Assembly: GCF_029760855.1 (NCBI RefSeq)
Contig: NZ_SOSI01000004.1
Coordinates: 186,001 to 250,000, forward strand
Direction of reading: 5' to 3'
DNA: 64,000 bases
DNA from: Erythrobacter litoralis
GTDB lineage: Bacteria > Pseudomonadota > Alphaproteobacteria > Sphingomonadales > Sphingomonadaceae
The notes beneath the pieces are model-generated. The model ran no database searches. It worked only from the letters and a program-made list of their open reading frames with translations, and was not told the origin of the DNA. The translations under genes were made by a program, and so were the position numbers. This document shows, in pieces, positions 37,665-46,701 of the stretch (its first letter is position 1; each line of letters begins with the position of its first letter).

Positions 37665-38001
37665 CGCGGCGCGTCTGTAGCCGCCGCTTGTGCGCGGCGG
37701 CTAGACTATTTTGCATGCGATACCTGCCAGCTTACGTGCGAACATGAGGGCATCTTCGATCTGCTGATTACGATGCGCGCGTCGAAAGCTCTAAATCGTA
37801 CCCACTTAGGATCACACTTTCGCGAGATAACAGGCCCAAATCTCGGTCTGCCCGCAAGAGCGTATCGGCCGGTACTAGCCCGGTTATCGGGTCGGCGAGC
37901 AGGATCGATAGCCCGATCAATTGTATCGAAGCAGTACCCAGAAATAAGCCGATAGCGGCAAACGTCCGTCGTTCGCCCAACCGCTCAGGTCTTCGAAAAT
38001 A
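37665..38001. other. Intergenic region between the lipid kinase and tRNA-Arg
   Basis: About 340 bases with no convincing gene. A minus-strand frame at 37768-37980 starts with TTG and has a hydrophobic start, but has no ribosome site. A perfect 10-base-pair hairpin lies at 37678-37703. Confidence 0.5.
37678..37703. repeat. Perfect inverted repeat, possible transcript end
   Basis: TAGCCGCCGC and GCGGCGGCTA pair over ten bases around loop TTGTGC. No T-tract follows on the minus strand; on the plus strand GACTATTTTGC follows. It may be a weak terminator or processing hairpin downstream of the tRNA gene. Confidence 0.4.
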
Positions 38002-38078
<77 letters not shown>

Positions 38079-38180
38079 GTTGCCGGGGTCGCTTAGCAAG
38101 GGCGGCGGGGCTCTGCCAGCGCAAAGTGTTTGCGGGGCGTTAGCGGTTTCGCAACCTGCCGTCCGGTATCGTGGTCCCTT

Positions 38181-38579
38181 ATGAACGCACTGAGCCATTC
38201 TTTCGACCGGGATACCGCGGCAACGTTGCCGAGCTACGGTCCCGTCGCCATCGAAGACCTTGATGCCCTGCGCAAGCAATGGTCCGCCCTGCACGAGGCG
38301 GCGGCTGCGGTGTGCGACATCGCCAGGATCGCGCGGTTTGAACCAGTCGAATCCGTACTGAGCTTGCCGGAACGAGCGGAGGCCGTGGGCGGCGAACGCT
38401 ACCGGATGGTGCGGGAAGGTGTGGGCGATCTCGTCGCCATCATGCAGCCGGGCATGCGCGCGCTTCTTGCCGTTTCTGCTGAGGATAAAGAGACGAGAGC
38501 GCCTGCGGTCGTCTTAATCGAGGAATTTCACGCGGCGCGTGATGCGATCCTTTCGCTGGTCGACGTCGACGACGAATGA
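38181..38579 (+). CDS. Hypothetical cytoplasmic protein, 132 residues
   Basis: From the ATG at 38181 (MNALSHSFDRDTAATLPSYG). The product is mostly helical and mildly acidic, with ALRKQWSALHEAAAAVCDIARIARFEPVE and a C-terminal EFHAARDAILSLVDVDDE. There is no signal peptide, membrane helix or known motif. It sits between tRNA-Arg and the SOS-controlled mmcB gene on the same strand as mmcB, but mmcB has its own promoter. Function not recognised. Confidence 0.6.
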   Translation: MNALSHSFDRDTAATLPSYGPVAIEDLDALRKQWSALHEAAAAVCDIARIARFEPVESVLSLPERAEAVGGERYRMVREGVGDLVAIMQPGMRALLAVSAEDKETRAPAVVLIEEFHAARDAILSLVDVDDE

Positions 38580-38612
38580 CCGCCGATTTTCGCCTCTAGC
38601 AGGCTTGACCGT

Positions 38613-38627
38613 GTTCTCGTCATGTTC
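38613..38627 (+). promoter_or_regulatory. LexA (SOS) operator of mmcB
   Basis: GTTC at 38613-38616 and GTTC at 38624-38627 are spaced by exactly seven bases, the alphaproteobacterial LexA box GTTC-N7-GTTC. It lies directly upstream of the mmcB start, next to a possible -35 element TTGACC at 38605-38610, so LexA bound here would block the promoter. Confidence 0.85.
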
Positions 38628-38639
38628 CAACGTTCGGAC

Positions 38640-39143
38640 ATGACAGACGCAGCCCGGATCGAATCGCAGCCCATCGAAGACATGGCACTCGGTGCTACTG
38701 AAGTGGCCCGGGGTATTCGCCGCCTGTTCGCTCGAAACGACGTGTGGTGCCTCGCCGAAATGCCGCTGCGCAACGGGCGGCGGGCCGATCTCATGGGGGT
38801 CGATAGCAAGGGTCGGATCATCATCGTCGAGATCAAGGTGCAGCGGGGCGATCTGCTCGGCGACGGGAAGTGGCCCGACTATCTCGATTTCTGCGACCGG
38901 TTCTATTGGGGCGTTCCCCCCGGGCTCGATCGCTCGCCACTGGAGGGGGACGGCTATCGCCCCGATTGTTGCGGGATCATCGTCGCTGATGGTTACGATG
39001 GGGAAATCGTGCGTCCTGCCCCGCTCCATCCGCTTGCTGCGGCCCGGCGCAAGACCGAGGTCGAGCGGCTGTCGCGCGCAGCACTGCGCCGATTGACGGT
39101 CGCCGCCGACGCGCATTGCGCGCCGTGGGGCACGGCGGAATGA
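38640..39143 (+). CDS. mmcB: MmcB-family DNA repair protein
   Basis: 167 residues from the ATG at 38640. The ATG at 38622 is inside the LexA box and is disfavoured. The restriction-endonuclease-like fold of the MmcB family (COG5321) is visible: WCLAEMPLRNGRRADLMGVDSKGRIIIVEIKVQRGDLLGD, with the D...ExK catalytic layout, then KWPDYLDFCDRFYWGVP. In Caulobacter the family is LexA-controlled and helps tolerance to mitomycin C-type damage. The SOS box just upstream supports the same control here. The distance to a promoter suggests a very short leader or leaderless mRNA. Confidence 0.9.
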   Translation: MTDAARIESQPIEDMALGATEVARGIRRLFARNDVWCLAEMPLRNGRRADLMGVDSKGRIIIVEIKVQRGDLLGDGKWPDYLDFCDRFYWGVPPGLDRSPLEGDGYRPDCCGIIVADGYDGEIVRPAPLHPLAAARRKTEVERLSRAALRRLTVAADAHCAPWGTAE

Positions 39144-39211
39144 TTTTGTACCGCCACCCCATGCGCTGACCCTATCGACTCCTTCCGAAATCGGGCAAGA
39201 GGCGGTCTGCA

Positions 39212-39928
39212 ATGGACCTTGCCATCATCCTTTCGGCTGCAAGCATGACTCTCGTCGTCGCCCTGCGCTATCTCGCTGCCAGCGGGGCGTTCGCCTGGCT
39301 GACTGGACGGCGCAAACCGGGCTATCATGGTGCGCTCGGCCCGCAGATCCGGCGCGAGATCGGGTGGTCGCTGCTGTCTGCCGCGATTTACGGCATCCCG
39401 GCGGGGCTGGTCTACTGGGCGTGGCAGGAGAGGGGCGCGACCCTGCTCTATACGAATTGGCGCGCCTATCCTCTTTGGTATCTGCCGCTGGCGCCCATCC
39501 TGTACTTGCTGATTCACGATACGTGGTTCTACTGGACCCATCGCCTGATGCATCGGCCGAGCTGGTTCCGAAGAATGCATGCGGTCCACCATGCGAGCCG
39601 ACCGCCGACGGCATGGGCGGCGATGAGTTTTCATCCGTGGGAAGCGATTACCGGCGCGATCGTCATTCCCCTGCTGGTGTTCGTCGTTCCGATTCATGTC
39701 GCAATACTCGGCCTCGTTCTCCTGCTTATGACGATCATGGGGGTCACCAATCACATGGGCTGGGAGATGTTTCCGCGCCGGCTGGTTCACTCCGCGTTAG
39801 GAGGATGGGTGATAACGGCAAGCCATCACCAGCGGCACCATGAAAAGTATCGCTGCAATTACGGTCTGTATTTCCGCCATTGGGACAGGCTGTGCGGAAC
39901 CGACGAGGGGCTGAGCGAAGCGATATGA
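39212..39928 (+). CDS. Sterol desaturase / fatty acid hydroxylase family diiron membrane enzyme
   Basis: 238 residues with about five membrane helices. The diiron histidine boxes are complete: HDTWFYWTHRLMH (102, 110, 114), HAVHH (123, 126, 127) and SHHQRHH (205-210). Members hydroxylate or desaturate sterols, carotenoids, fatty acids or sphingoid bases. The product here is unknown; an aliphatic or sphingolipid substrate is plausible in a sphingomonad. Its stop overlaps the start of a DUF2141 gene (ATGA), so the two are likely made together. Confidence 0.88.
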   Translation: MDLAIILSAASMTLVVALRYLAASGAFAWLTGRRKPGYHGALGPQIRREIGWSLLSAAIYGIPAGLVYWAWQERGATLLYTNWRAYPLWYLPLAPILYLLIHDTWFYWTHRLMHRPSWFRRMHAVHHASRPPTAWAAMSFHPWEAITGAIVIPLLVFVVPIHVAILGLVLLLMTIMGVTNHMGWEMFPRRLVHSALGGWVITASHHQRHHEKYRCNYGLYFRHWDRLCGTDEGLSEAI

Positions 39929-40389
39929 CGATTGGACGATTGGGACTGGTCCTGCTTCCGGTAATCGCGGCGAGCGCAGGCGGCGCCGCGCCGCAAAGTC
40001 CGGGCTTCTCCGGTCATACCGTTTCGGTAACGATTACCGATCTTCGTAATTCGGACGGCGTCGTGCGCGCTTGCATGACCAGCCGCGAGGATAAGTTTCC
40101 GAAATGCCGCGGCGTGGCAACGGCCTATTCCGCTGTAATCCGGCCGCGAACGAACCAAGTCGTCGTCACCTTCGATGACGTGGCACCCGGGCGTTATGCG
40201 ATCGCGCTGCTTCATGACGAGAACGGCAATGGCAAAGCCGATCGCGCGTTGGGCATGATGCCGAAGGAAGGTTTCGGCTTTTCCCGCGACGCACCGGTGC
40301 GGATGGGACCGCCGAAATTCGGCGACGCGGCGTTCGATCTCGACCGCACCGATAAGGCGATGCAGATCCGCATGCGCTACATGATGTAG
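39925..40389 (+). CDS. DUF2141 exported protein (paralogue 2)
   Basis: 154 residues from the ATG that overlaps the hydroxylase stop. A signal-like start is followed by the DUF2141 sandwich: HTVSVTITDLRNSDGVVRACM, VVVTFDDVAPGRYAIALLHDENGNGKADRAL, and AMQIRMRYMM at the end. The DENGNGKAD loop mirrors the DVNGNGDTD loop of the paralogue at 35285. DUF2141 genes are often found beside membrane lipid or sterol-type hydroxylases, but their molecular role is unknown. Confidence 0.83.
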   Translation: MTIGRLGLVLLPVIAASAGGAAPQSPGFSGHTVSVTITDLRNSDGVVRACMTSREDKFPKCRGVATAYSAVIRPRTNQVVVTFDDVAPGRYAIALLHDENGNGKADRALGMMPKEGFGFSRDAPVRMGPPKFGDAAFDLDRTDKAMQIRMRYMM

Positions 40390-40495
40390 CTTCCGCCCCA
40401 TCCCCTTCAGCTCCGCACGTTAACCTTAACCCTATTTTTACTACGCGGCGGGCATACGCCAACTTCGATAGTTTCTCGAAGGGGCAGACATTCAG

Positions 40496-42436
40496 ATGGA
40501 CAGGCTAGGCGGCGCATTCGGATCGCTCGAACCGGTAGGCGACGGTCACGAATTCGAAGACGGCTACACCGATGACGACCCGCCCTCGCCCGTTGGGCAG
40601 GACGAGCGACGTATGCAGGTGCGTGCCTATAATCACTGGGCCAGCCTGCTGGGCGACGGTACCCTTCCCGATATCGAGGATCTGGAGCCCGAGCGGCTCG
40701 ACGATTTCGGCCCCTATTCCGTCCTGCTCGATTTCTCGACGGGGATCGAAAACCCCGCTGTCCGCTTCATCGGCAGCGAACTGCGCAAGGAATGCGATGC
40801 GACCGGGATCATAGACCGATTGTCGGATGTCCCGGCACGCTCGCTCCTCAGCCGGATTACCGATCATTACATGCAGATCCTTGCCAATCAGGCGCCGATC
40901 GGCTTCGAGGCGGAATACGAGAACCAGCGCGGATGCAGCGTGATGTATCGCGGCATACTGCTGCCCTATTCCAGCGACGACGAAACGATCGACTTTATAT
41001 TCGGTGTCATAAACTGGAGAGAGGCCGCGGACGCGAAAACGGCGGACGAACTCCTGCTCGAGATCGACCAATCGCTCGGCGAAGAGACCGATACAAGTTT
41101 CGACGGTCCGAACGATGTGTCGATGATTACGCTCGATCCGTCCGATATTTTGCCCGCCGATCCGGCGAGCGAGCCGCTGCCGGAAACCGGCGGCTCCTAT
41201 GACGAGGTCCTAGACCTGTCGGCCGGGAACGTCGTCTCGATGCACGGTCCGGGCGCGTTACCGACGCCGCAATTCGGCGGCGCCTCGGCGGAATTCCGGT
41301 ATGCGGACGCCGCGGAGCATGAAACGCCCCTCGCGCGCCGCGCACGCGGGTTCGATGCGCTTGGCAATCCTATCGGTGAAGCGCTGAGTGACGAACCCGG
41401 CGCCAACGACCACTTTGCCGTCGAAGATCACTCTGCCGACGGGGATGGCTACGATAGCGGCATGAAAACCGCCGCCGATTACGGCCTGCCCGAATGGGAC
41501 GACGAAGGGGAGGATGAAGACGTCGACGGCCTGATCGATCCGCTGGCCGACGAGGAGCAACAAAGCAGCCTCATGTCGCTGGTCAGCCGCGGCGAGAAGA
41601 TGAAGAAGGCGGTCGATCTCGGCGCGTTTGAAATGTTGTCTTCGGATACGTCCGACGACGAAGAATCTTCCATTCCGCAGAACACCGAAGAGCACGATCC
41701 GTGGGCGGAAGCCCGGGCGAATTTCGATGCATTCGAAGAGGACCATTCCGAATCCGCCGAAGCGGACGACGACATCGCGGCAGACACGTCCGCCCAGTCG
41801 GACGCCGATCACGAAAGCAGAGCGTCGGCCGGACTTCACGATTGTCTCGCGCAGGCTCGCGAACTCGCGCAGGCTGCGCAGACGACCGAGGATCGCAGCC
41901 GCAAGACGCTGTATGCCGCCGTGGGCCGGGCCTACGATTTCAGCCTCGAAGCTGTAGAGGATGCTGAGGGCTTCCAGGAAATCATGGCCGATAACGGTCT
42001 GACGATGCAGGACCGCGCGCCGATGACGCCGGTGGTCAAGCTCGTCTTCGGATCGGACTACGACAAGACGCGGCTTACCGAATATGCCGCCGTGCTTAGC
42101 CATGCCCACCGCGTCGGCGTGGCACGCGGCGCGCTCGGTTCCTTCCTGCGCGATGCCGAGGGGGGTCTCAAGGGCATCGTTCAGGCTGAACGGCGGGCTC
42201 GCAAGGAAGAGCAGGGCAAACCGATTGAGGAAACGGGCGAGACGATCCGCGAGAAGCTGGCGCGCAAATTGCGCAAGCTAGGCGGATTCGACTTCTCGGC
42301 GCTTGGAACGACCGGGCCGGAATTCGCACTGGTGATGGTGCGCCGAACCGACGATGGCCGCCTGATCGTGATCGGCGAGCTTCCGGAGGACCGGGCCGCT
42401 CTCGAAAAGGCGGGGCGCGCGCTTCTGGCGAAATAG
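40496..42436 (+). CDS. Large acidic PAS-domain protein
   Basis: 646 residues, cytoplasmic. Residues about 35-175 resemble the alphaproteobacterial PAS_5 domain: MQVRAYNHWASLLGDGTLPDIEDLEPERLDDFGPYSVLLDF, FIGSELRKECDA, PARSLLSRITDHYMQIL, FEAEYENQRGCSVMYRGILLPYS. A very acidic, low-complexity middle of about 230 residues follows. A helical C-terminal domain (about 445-590) reads like a small conserved unit, LAQARELAQAAQ, LYAAVGRAYDFSLEAVEDAEGF. The last 40 residues form a beta segment. No kinase or output enzyme is visible, so it may be a sensor or scaffold. TTAACC repeats and an AT-rich run precede the gene. Confidence 0.65.
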   Translation: MDRLGGAFGSLEPVGDGHEFEDGYTDDDPPSPVGQDERRMQVRAYNHWASLLGDGTLPDIEDLEPERLDDFGPYSVLLDFSTGIENPAVRFIGSELRKECDATGIIDRLSDVPARSLLSRITDHYMQILANQAPIGFEAEYENQRGCSVMYRGILLPYSSDDETIDFIFGVINWREAADAKTADELLLEIDQSLGEETDTSFDGPNDVSMITLDPSDILPADPASEPLPETGGSYDEVLDLSAGNVVSMHGPGALPTPQFGGASAEFRYADAAEHETPLARRARGFDALGNPIGEALSDEPGANDHFAVEDHSADGDGYDSGMKTAADYGLPEWDDEGEDEDVDGLIDPLADEEQQSSLMSLVSRGEKMKKAVDLGAFEMLSSDTSDDEESSIPQNTEEHDPWAEARANFDAFEEDHSESAEADDDIAADTSAQSDADHESRASAGLHDCLAQARELAQAAQTTEDRSRKTLYAAVGRAYDFSLEAVEDAEGFQEIMADNGLTMQDRAPMTPVVKLVFGSDYDKTRLTEYAAVLSHAHRVGVARGALGSFLRDAEGGLKGIVQAERRARKEEQGKPIEETGETIREKLARKLRKLGGFDFSALGTTGPEFALVMVRRTDDGRLIVIGELPEDRAALEKAGRALLAK

Positions 42437-42485
42437 GAAAAGCCGGGCTTGCCGCCACCCGTCTTCGCTCGCTAGCGCGGGGGAC

Positions 42486-43622
42486 ATGCCGTTCTTCCCG
42501 ACCGCCCCCGTCCGCGTGCAGCCCTATTTCGGCTATCGCAATCGCGACCGCCTCTATCTGACCGCGCGTGCCTTAAGGTCGCGTTCCTCGGCCTTCGCCA
42601 AGCAAGGCCGGTGGCGCGCGGTCCGCACGATGATGGCGCAGTTCGCTAGCCACGAAGTGCCTCATCTGTCGGTCGATCTCGAAATCGTTTCACCCGGAAG
42701 CACCTCCTATCGACACAACGGGAGGACCGATGACGAGGGGTATGTGCATTTCGACATCCCGCTCGAAGGCGAGTGGCCTTACGAGGCGGAGCCTGCTTGG
42801 GAAACCGTAACGCTGTCGTGGCGCAATTCGGAGGGCGCTCGATCGGTCGATGCCCATGTTCTAACGCCCGGCACGGATACCGCGCTCGGCGTTATTTCCG
42901 ACATCGACGATACGATCATCGAGACGGGGATCACCGGTAATTTGCGGGCGGTAATGCGCAATTGGCGGCGGGTCGTGATGCAGATGCCCGAAGAGCGCAT
43001 CCTCGTGCCCGGTGCCGACGTATTCTATTCCGCACTCGGCGGCGGGGAGCCGCAGGCCGCGGGCGAAGGCCATGCGGGGGCACACCAGCGCGCGTCGCAC
43101 CGGCCGTTCTTCTACGTTTCGTCCAGCCCCTGGAACCTGTTCTCCTATCTGGTCACCTACATGAAGGGTCGCGGCATACCGCTCGGCCCGATCATGCTGC
43201 GCGACTGGGGGCTCAACCGGGATACGTTCGGATCCGGCAGTCATGGTGCGCATAAGCGCGCGGCGATCGATCGCATCCTCGCAACCTATCCCGAGATGAA
43301 GTTCGCCTTGATCGGAGACGATTCGCAAGGCGACCTGACGGCATTCGGCGAGGTCGCCCTCGCCCATCCCGGGCGGGTACGCGCAATTTTCATCCGCAAG
43401 GTGGGCGAGGCGATGTCGGCGGGCGAACGAGCCGCCGAGGCCGCCATCGAAAGCGCGGACATCCCGCTCTGGATCGGGGAGGGCTATGCTGAAACGCGCG
43501 ACTTCCTCGGATCGATCGGACTGCTCGGCGACGGGGAAGCGGAAAAGATACTCGACAGCGCAGATGCGAAGGACTCGACGGTCGACGAGGTTTCAGTTCC
43601 GGTTCAGGGCCAGAACGGCTAG
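42486..43622 (+). CDS. App1-family (DUF2183) HAD-type phosphatidate phosphatase
   Basis: 378 residues, no signal peptide. An N-terminal beta-sandwich of about 125 residues (VQPYFGYRNRDRLYLTARAL, DEGYVHFDIPL) precedes the HAD-type catalytic domain with ISDIDDTIIETGIT (DxDxT nucleophile), PFFYVSSSPWNLFSYL and MKFALIGDDSQGDLTAFGEV. Yeast App1 dephosphorylates phosphatidate to diacylglycerol. It may oppose the diacylglycerol kinase found 5 kb away, though they are not in one operon. It sits 14 bases ahead of the M48 protease gene. Confidence 0.87.
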   Translation: MPFFPTAPVRVQPYFGYRNRDRLYLTARALRSRSSAFAKQGRWRAVRTMMAQFASHEVPHLSVDLEIVSPGSTSYRHNGRTDDEGYVHFDIPLEGEWPYEAEPAWETVTLSWRNSEGARSVDAHVLTPGTDTALGVISDIDDTIIETGITGNLRAVMRNWRRVVMQMPEERILVPGADVFYSALGGGEPQAAGEGHAGAHQRASHRPFFYVSSSPWNLFSYLVTYMKGRGIPLGPIMLRDWGLNRDTFGSGSHGAHKRAAIDRILATYPEMKFALIGDDSQGDLTAFGEVALAHPGRVRAIFIRKVGEAMSAGERAAEAAIESADIPLWIGEGYAETRDFLGSIGLLGDGEAEKILDSADAKDSTVDEVSVPVQGQNG

Positions 43623-43636
43623 AGCTACGCCCCGCC

Positions 43637-45019
43637 ATGCGCATCTTTGCCCATCTGCTCGCCTTTATTGCCGCCCTGTCGCTCGGCATCACGCCGGCGA
43701 TGGCGCAATCGGTGTTGCGCGATGCGGAAACCGAGGCATTCCTCAACGATATTTCGGCCCCGCTCGCCGAGGCGGCAGGGCTGGAAGCCGGCAATCTCGA
43801 TGTCATCCTGATCAACGATCCGTCGATCAATGCCTTCGTCGCCGGCGGCCAGGCGGTCTACATCCATAGCGGCCTGATCGATGCAGCGGACAGCGCGAAC
43901 GAGGTTCAGGGCGTCATCGCGCACGAAATCGGACACATCACCGGCGGGCACGTGATCCGCTCGGGCGAAGGGTATGCGCAGGCGAGCAAGATTTCGCTGC
44001 TGTCCCTGCTTGCGGGTGTCGGAGCCGCCTTGGCTGGCGCAGGCGAAGCGGCGATGGGCGTGATCATGGCCGGGCAAAGCACGGCGATGAGCCGACTGCT
44101 CGCCTTCAGCCGTACGCAGGAAGCCTCTGCCGATGCGGCCGGGGCCAAATACCTTTCGGATGCCGGAATTTCAGGACGCGGATCGCTCGCGTTCTTCGGC
44201 AAGCTGCTGAACCAGGAATTCCGCCTCGGCATTTCGCAGGACGATGAAGCCGGGTTCTGGCGCACTCACCCCCTTTCGGGTGACCGTATCTCCACGCTTC
44301 GCGAGACATACGAGGCCGATCCTGCATGGGATACGCCCAGCGATCCCGCGATCGAAGCACGTTTCCTGCGCGTGAAAGCAAAGCTGCAGGGCTATGTCGC
44401 CAAGCCCGCCCACACGCTGCGCGATTATCCCGAAACGGTGAAGACCGTGCCGGCCCTCTATGCGCGCGCCTATGCTTATCACAAGAATGCGGAGATGGAC
44501 CGCGCGCTCGCGGCAGCCGACGCGTTGCTCGCGAAGGATCCGGACGATCCCTATTTCCTCGAGCTCAAAGGTCAGGTCCTCTTGGAATCGGGACGTGCGA
44601 CCGAAGCGCTTGAGCCATTGCGCGAAGCGACACGCCTTTCACGCGCCGAGCCCCTAATCGCGGCCCTATTTGGCCATGCCCTGATCGCAACGGAAGACAA
44701 GGCACATTATGAAGAGGCCGAGCAGGTCCTGCGTGCCGCTGTCGGACGGGACCGGTACAATCCCTTCGCATGGTATCAGCTCGGCGTCGTATATGCGGCG
44801 CGCGGTGATACGCCGCGGGCGCGGTTGGCGAGTGCAGAGCAGCAGGTCATGAGCGGGGATTATTTCACGGCCATGCGCAGTGCGCAGGCGGCGGAAGCCG
44901 GTCTGCCGACCGGTTCGGTCGACTGGCTGCGCGCGCAAGACGTCTCGCTTCAGGCTCGTGCCTTGCTGGCGCGCAAATGCCAGGCGGAGCGCAACGAACG
45001 CGAATGCCGCGGCATCTGA
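43637..45019 (+). CDS. M48 metalloprotease with TPR domain, BepA-like
   Basis: 460 residues. A signal peptide ends at AMAQS. The zinc-protease motif is HEIGH (His96, Glu97, His100), and the third ligand is probably the glutamate in SRTQEASADAAG. A C-terminal helical region from about 275 has TPR-like repeats (ALYARAYAYHKNAEMDRALAAADALL and the next two units). BepA-type enzymes work in the periplasm on outer-membrane protein assembly and degrade stalled substrates. It is followed by a DsbA-like gene and a PDZ-M48 gene in overlapping order. Confidence 0.93.
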   Translation: MRIFAHLLAFIAALSLGITPAMAQSVLRDAETEAFLNDISAPLAEAAGLEAGNLDVILINDPSINAFVAGGQAVYIHSGLIDAADSANEVQGVIAHEIGHITGGHVIRSGEGYAQASKISLLSLLAGVGAALAGAGEAAMGVIMAGQSTAMSRLLAFSRTQEASADAAGAKYLSDAGISGRGSLAFFGKLLNQEFRLGISQDDEAGFWRTHPLSGDRISTLRETYEADPAWDTPSDPAIEARFLRVKAKLQGYVAKPAHTLRDYPETVKTVPALYARAYAYHKNAEMDRALAAADALLAKDPDDPYFLELKGQVLLESGRATEALEPLREATRLSRAEPLIAALFGHALIATEDKAHYEEAEQVLRAAVGRDRYNPFAWYQLGVVYAARGDTPRARLASAEQQVMSGDYFTAMRSAQAAEAGLPTGSVDWLRAQDVSLQARALLARKCQAERNERECRGI

Positions 45020-45723
45020 CGAAGGATTGGACGATAGTTAGGTATCTTCTGACAGCGATCGTCGCGCTCGTTGCCGGCTTTGGCGGCGCGGCACTCTGGT
45101 CGATGACCGGGATGGCCAACGCCGGAACCCGCGAATATCTCGTCGCCAATCCCGACATACTCCCGGAAATGGCGGAGGCCTATCAACGCGGTCAGGCTCA
45201 GGAGCGGCTCGCCGCGATCGGTCCTGAGGCCGAGGCGGCCTTCCCGGGTGCGGTTCTGGGGAATCCCAACGGTTCGAAAACCTTGGTCAAATTTTCCGAT
45301 TATGCCTGCTCCTATTGCCGACTGAGCGTGGCCGAGGTGGAAAAACTGATCGCGGAAAATCCCGACCTCAAAGTCGTGCTACGCGAATGGCCGATTTTTC
45401 AGGGCAGCGAAGAAGCCGCCCGCATGGGCCTCGCCGCGGCGCAACAGGGCAAGTATGACGCGTTCTATCACGCGATGTTCGAACTCGGTCCGCCAAATGC
45501 TCAGTCGATCGCCGCCGCGGCGCAGCGCGCTGGACTGGACATGGAAGCCGCAACGGCATTCGCAGCGTCCGAACAGGTGACCGCCGAACTGGCGAAGAAC
45601 CAGGCGCTTGCTGGCCAACTCGGCTTCAGCGGTACGCCGAGCTGGATCGTCGAAGGCGAGGTCGTGGAAGGCTATGTCGATCACGACCGGCTCGCACGAT
45701 TGCTCGAAGGCGAGGCAACTTGA
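45004..45723 (+). CDS. DsbA-family thiol oxidoreductase, membrane-anchored
   Basis: 239 residues from the ATG at 45004, overlapping the protease gene by 16 bases. One N-terminal membrane anchor (about 13-33) is followed by a linker and a thioredoxin-fold DsbA domain. The active site is CSYC (Cys102, Cys105), and the cis-proline lies in GFSGTPSWIVEG. It resembles the DsbG/DsbA-like 'Com1-type' proteins that oxidise or isomerise disulfides in the periplasm. The next gene starts on its stop (TTGA). Confidence 0.9.
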   Translation: MPRHLTKDWTIVRYLLTAIVALVAGFGGAALWSMTGMANAGTREYLVANPDILPEMAEAYQRGQAQERLAAIGPEAEAAFPGAVLGNPNGSKTLVKFSDYACSYCRLSVAEVEKLIAENPDLKVVLREWPIFQGSEEAARMGLAAAQQGKYDAFYHAMFELGPPNAQSIAAAAQRAGLDMEAATAFAASEQVTAELAKNQALAGQLGFSGTPSWIVEGEVVEGYVDHDRLARLLEGEAT

Positions 45724-46700
45724 AGAAGCTGGCCCCGGCTTTCCTTCTACTAAGCATTGCACTTCCCGAAGCTGCCGCAGCGCAGGACGCGGCGCATGAA
45801 TTCCAGGCTCTCGAACAAACGCTTTTCACCGCGGGTACAAGGCTGGCGACCGCAAACGCCCCCTTCTGCGACGATGTACAGCAGACGGCGGGCTTCATGC
45901 TTCACGACGCCGCAGCTTACGGCGAGCCGGCCGCCATCCGCGCATCGCTCGGCCTCACCGGCGATATCGCAATTCAGGCGGTAGCGCCCGGCTCTCTCGC
46001 CGATGCGGCCGGAATTGCGCAGAACGACACCGTAGTTACCTTGGACGGTCGCAAGGTCGCCGAAACCTGGCCAGCTACCGATCCCGGATGGCAGCGTGCG
46101 GAAGCGCTCCGGTCCTATGTCGCCGCTGCGCTCGCGGCGGGATCACTTGCGGTCGAGGTAACCAAGCCCGACGGAACGCCCCTCGAAACGATGCTCGAAG
46201 GCATGCCGGCCTGTGCTTCCCGGTACGAAGTGCTCGACGGATCGGACGACGCGTGGGCCGATGGCGAGCGGGTGGCATTCGGCCGCAAGTGGGCCGCCTT
46301 CGGGTATGACGAACATGCGTTCGCCGCCTCGGTCGCACACGAACTGGCGCATAATATCCTATCCCATGTCCCGCGGCTCGAGACGGTGGACCGTAAGCGC
46401 AAGCTCGTCCGTATTTCGGAGCGGGATGCGGATCGCATGATGCCGTGGCTGCTATGGAATGCGGGGTACGATCCCGCCGGAGCCGTCCGCTGGATGTCGC
46501 AATGGGGGCCGCGCTTCGGCTTTTTGACGCGCAAGCGCACCCACGATGCCTGGGACGAACGCGTCGCTGCTATCGAAGCAGAAATAGCCACCATGAACGC
46601 GCTGATTGCGCAGGAGGGTTGGCAGCCAGGCGAAGCCGATTGGAAATCCAACTTCGCCTTCGAACTGGATGCCGCGCTCGAAGCGGAGCACGGCGGCTAA
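45720..46700 (+). CDS. PDZ-containing M48-like metallopeptidase
   Basis: 326 residues from a TTG start overlapping the DsbA-like stop, with GAGG five bases ahead. Signal peptide MKKLAPAFLLLSIALPEAAA. A PDZ domain spans about 78-150 (IQAVAPGSLADAAGIAQNDTVVTLDGRKVAE), then a zinc motif HELAH (His207, Glu208, His211), and further on SERDADRM, which gives the third ligand. It is a periplasmic protease. Together with the upstream M48/TPR protease and DsbA-like protein it forms an envelope-maintenance unit. The combination of PDZ before an HExxH domain is less common than the reverse. Confidence 0.82.
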   Translation: MKKLAPAFLLLSIALPEAAAAQDAAHEFQALEQTLFTAGTRLATANAPFCDDVQQTAGFMLHDAAAYGEPAAIRASLGLTGDIAIQAVAPGSLADAAGIAQNDTVVTLDGRKVAETWPATDPGWQRAEALRSYVAAALAAGSLAVEVTKPDGTPLETMLEGMPACASRYEVLDGSDDAWADGERVAFGRKWAAFGYDEHAFAASVAHELAHNILSHVPRLETVDRKRKLVRISERDADRMMPWLLWNAGYDPAGAVRWMSQWGPRFGFLTRKRTHDAWDERVAAIEAEIATMNALIAQEGWQPGEADWKSNFAFELDAALEAEHGG

Positions 46701-46701
46701 G

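Noticed and set aside
37768..37980. 70-codon minus-strand frame with a hydrophobic start
   Set aside because: Begins with TTG, has no ribosome site and lies next to a tRNA; the hydrophobic stretch alone is not enough.
40420..40445. CtrA-type site in the TTAACC repeats before the PAS gene
   Set aside because: The two TTAA units are two bases apart rather than seven, so they do not match the CtrA consensus.
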